Below, one piece after another: positions 23,295 to 23,467 of a stretch of 23,467 nucleotides of DNA. The translations under genes were made by a program, and so were the position numbers. Location: assembly GCA_900769325.1 (NCBI GenBank), contig CAAGGF010000118.1:1-23467 (forward strand), written 5' to 3'. The DNA comes from Spirochaetia bacterium (GTDB lineage Bacteria > Spirochaetota > Spirochaetia > Treponematales > Treponemataceae). Below the pieces are notes generated by a model. That model searched no databases, had not been told where the DNA came from, and worked only from the letters and a program-made list of their open reading frames with translations. Every line of letters starts with the position of its first letter. Within the stretch, counting starts at the first letter, position 1.

Positions 23295-23323
23295 ATTTTA
23301 ACACTTACATCATCAGGTGTCAA
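23295..23323 (-). promoter_or_regulatory. Near-consensus sigma-70 promoter of the foldase gene
   Basis: On the minus strand: TTGACA (23323-23318), a 17-base spacer, then TAAAAT (23300-23295), with a TGT just before the -10 (extended -10). Transcription should start near 23288, giving a 30-base leader. Confidence 0.8.
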
Positions 23324-23353
23324 CAAAAGATTTTTTGCTTTTTTTAAGATACT

Positions 23354-23399
23354 AATTCGTAAGCGATTTTGTCCAAAGAATTCGTAAGGGATTTTGTCC
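23354..23399. repeat. Two 21-base direct repeats at the edge of an insertion-sequence-like element
   Basis: Copies at 23354-23374 and 23379-23399 share AATTCGTAAG, then C or G, then GATTTTGTCC, a single mismatch, with a 25-base period. They lie just upstream of the probable transposase start and may mark the element's left end and transposase-binding sites. Confidence 0.6.
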
Positions 23400-23422
23400 C
23401 TTATAATAAAGAGGTGAATTAT

Positions 23423-23467
23423 TTGGACGAAAAGAAACTGGAAGTTATGAAGATGGTTGTTAATGGA
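23423..23467 (+). CDS. Probable transposase, first 15 codons (cut by right edge)
   Basis: Begins at TTG 23423, six bases after the ribosome site GAGGTG (23411-23416). The only residues seen are M-D-E-K-K-L-E-V-M-K-M-V-V-N-G, which resemble the opening of ISNCY/IS1202-like transposases before their helix-turn-helix. An in-frame GTG at 23414 is an alternative start, and a TATAAT box lies at 23402-23407. With 15 residues the family call is weak. The two direct repeats upstream support a mobile element. Confidence 0.45.
   Translation, partial: MDEKKLEVMKMVVNG

Overview
The window is an AT-rich piece of bacterial chromosome that looks like a spirochaete, most likely a host-associated (gut or rumen type) Treponema. 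The evidence is the combination of a DUF115/Maf-like protein, a very long ankyrin-repeat lipoprotein, lipoproteins with relaxed Leu-Phe-Ser-Cys lipoboxes, a Treponema-style Rpn nuclease tail and many TTGAAA/TAAAAT-type promoters. The genus is inferred from recall of protein families; no search was run.

Layout. Positions 2-451 hold the C-terminal part of an Rpn-family nuclease cut by the left edge, with a striking internal ribosome binding site. A 380-base gap (452-831) holds a terminator, degenerate palindromic repeats and the asnS promoter. asnS (832-2292) converges on tyrA (2341-3237, minus) through a shared bidirectional terminator. tyrA diverges from an unnamed membrane protein (3286-4881) whose cytoplasmic part resembles a degenerate protein kinase. 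Then come ackA (4960-6300), radC (6400-7086), and a compact purM-purN-trpR-like cluster (7266-9321). A 923-residue ankyrin lipoprotein (9341-12112, minus) is followed by rplY/ctc (12332-12883) and tilS (12974-14374). Next are a secreted TPR protein with DxDxDG loops (14427-16553), an HtrA-like lipoprotein protease (16587-18221) and lepA (18263-20065). On the minus strand, a SurA/PpiD-like foldase (21804-23258) lies directly upstream of a DUF115/Maf-like gene (20100-21800), with a terminator-like hairpin inside the start of the latter. The right edge enters an insertion-sequence-like element with two direct repeats and the first codons of a probable transposase.

The genes are mostly housekeeping: translation (asnS, rplY, tilS, lepA), acetate/energy metabolism (ackA), purine and tyrosine synthesis, and cell-envelope protein quality control (HtrA-like, SurA/PpiD-like, TPR and ankyrin proteins). 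Both edges carry mobile or selfish DNA. The observations most worth pursuing are the internal start in the Rpn gene (a candidate intragenic antitoxin), the pseudokinase-like membrane protein, the TrpR-like regulator placed with purine genes, back-to-back promoters predicted to give leaderless mRNAs, and the terminator embedded in the Maf-like coding start. I saw no rRNA, tRNA, CRISPR array or replication origin.
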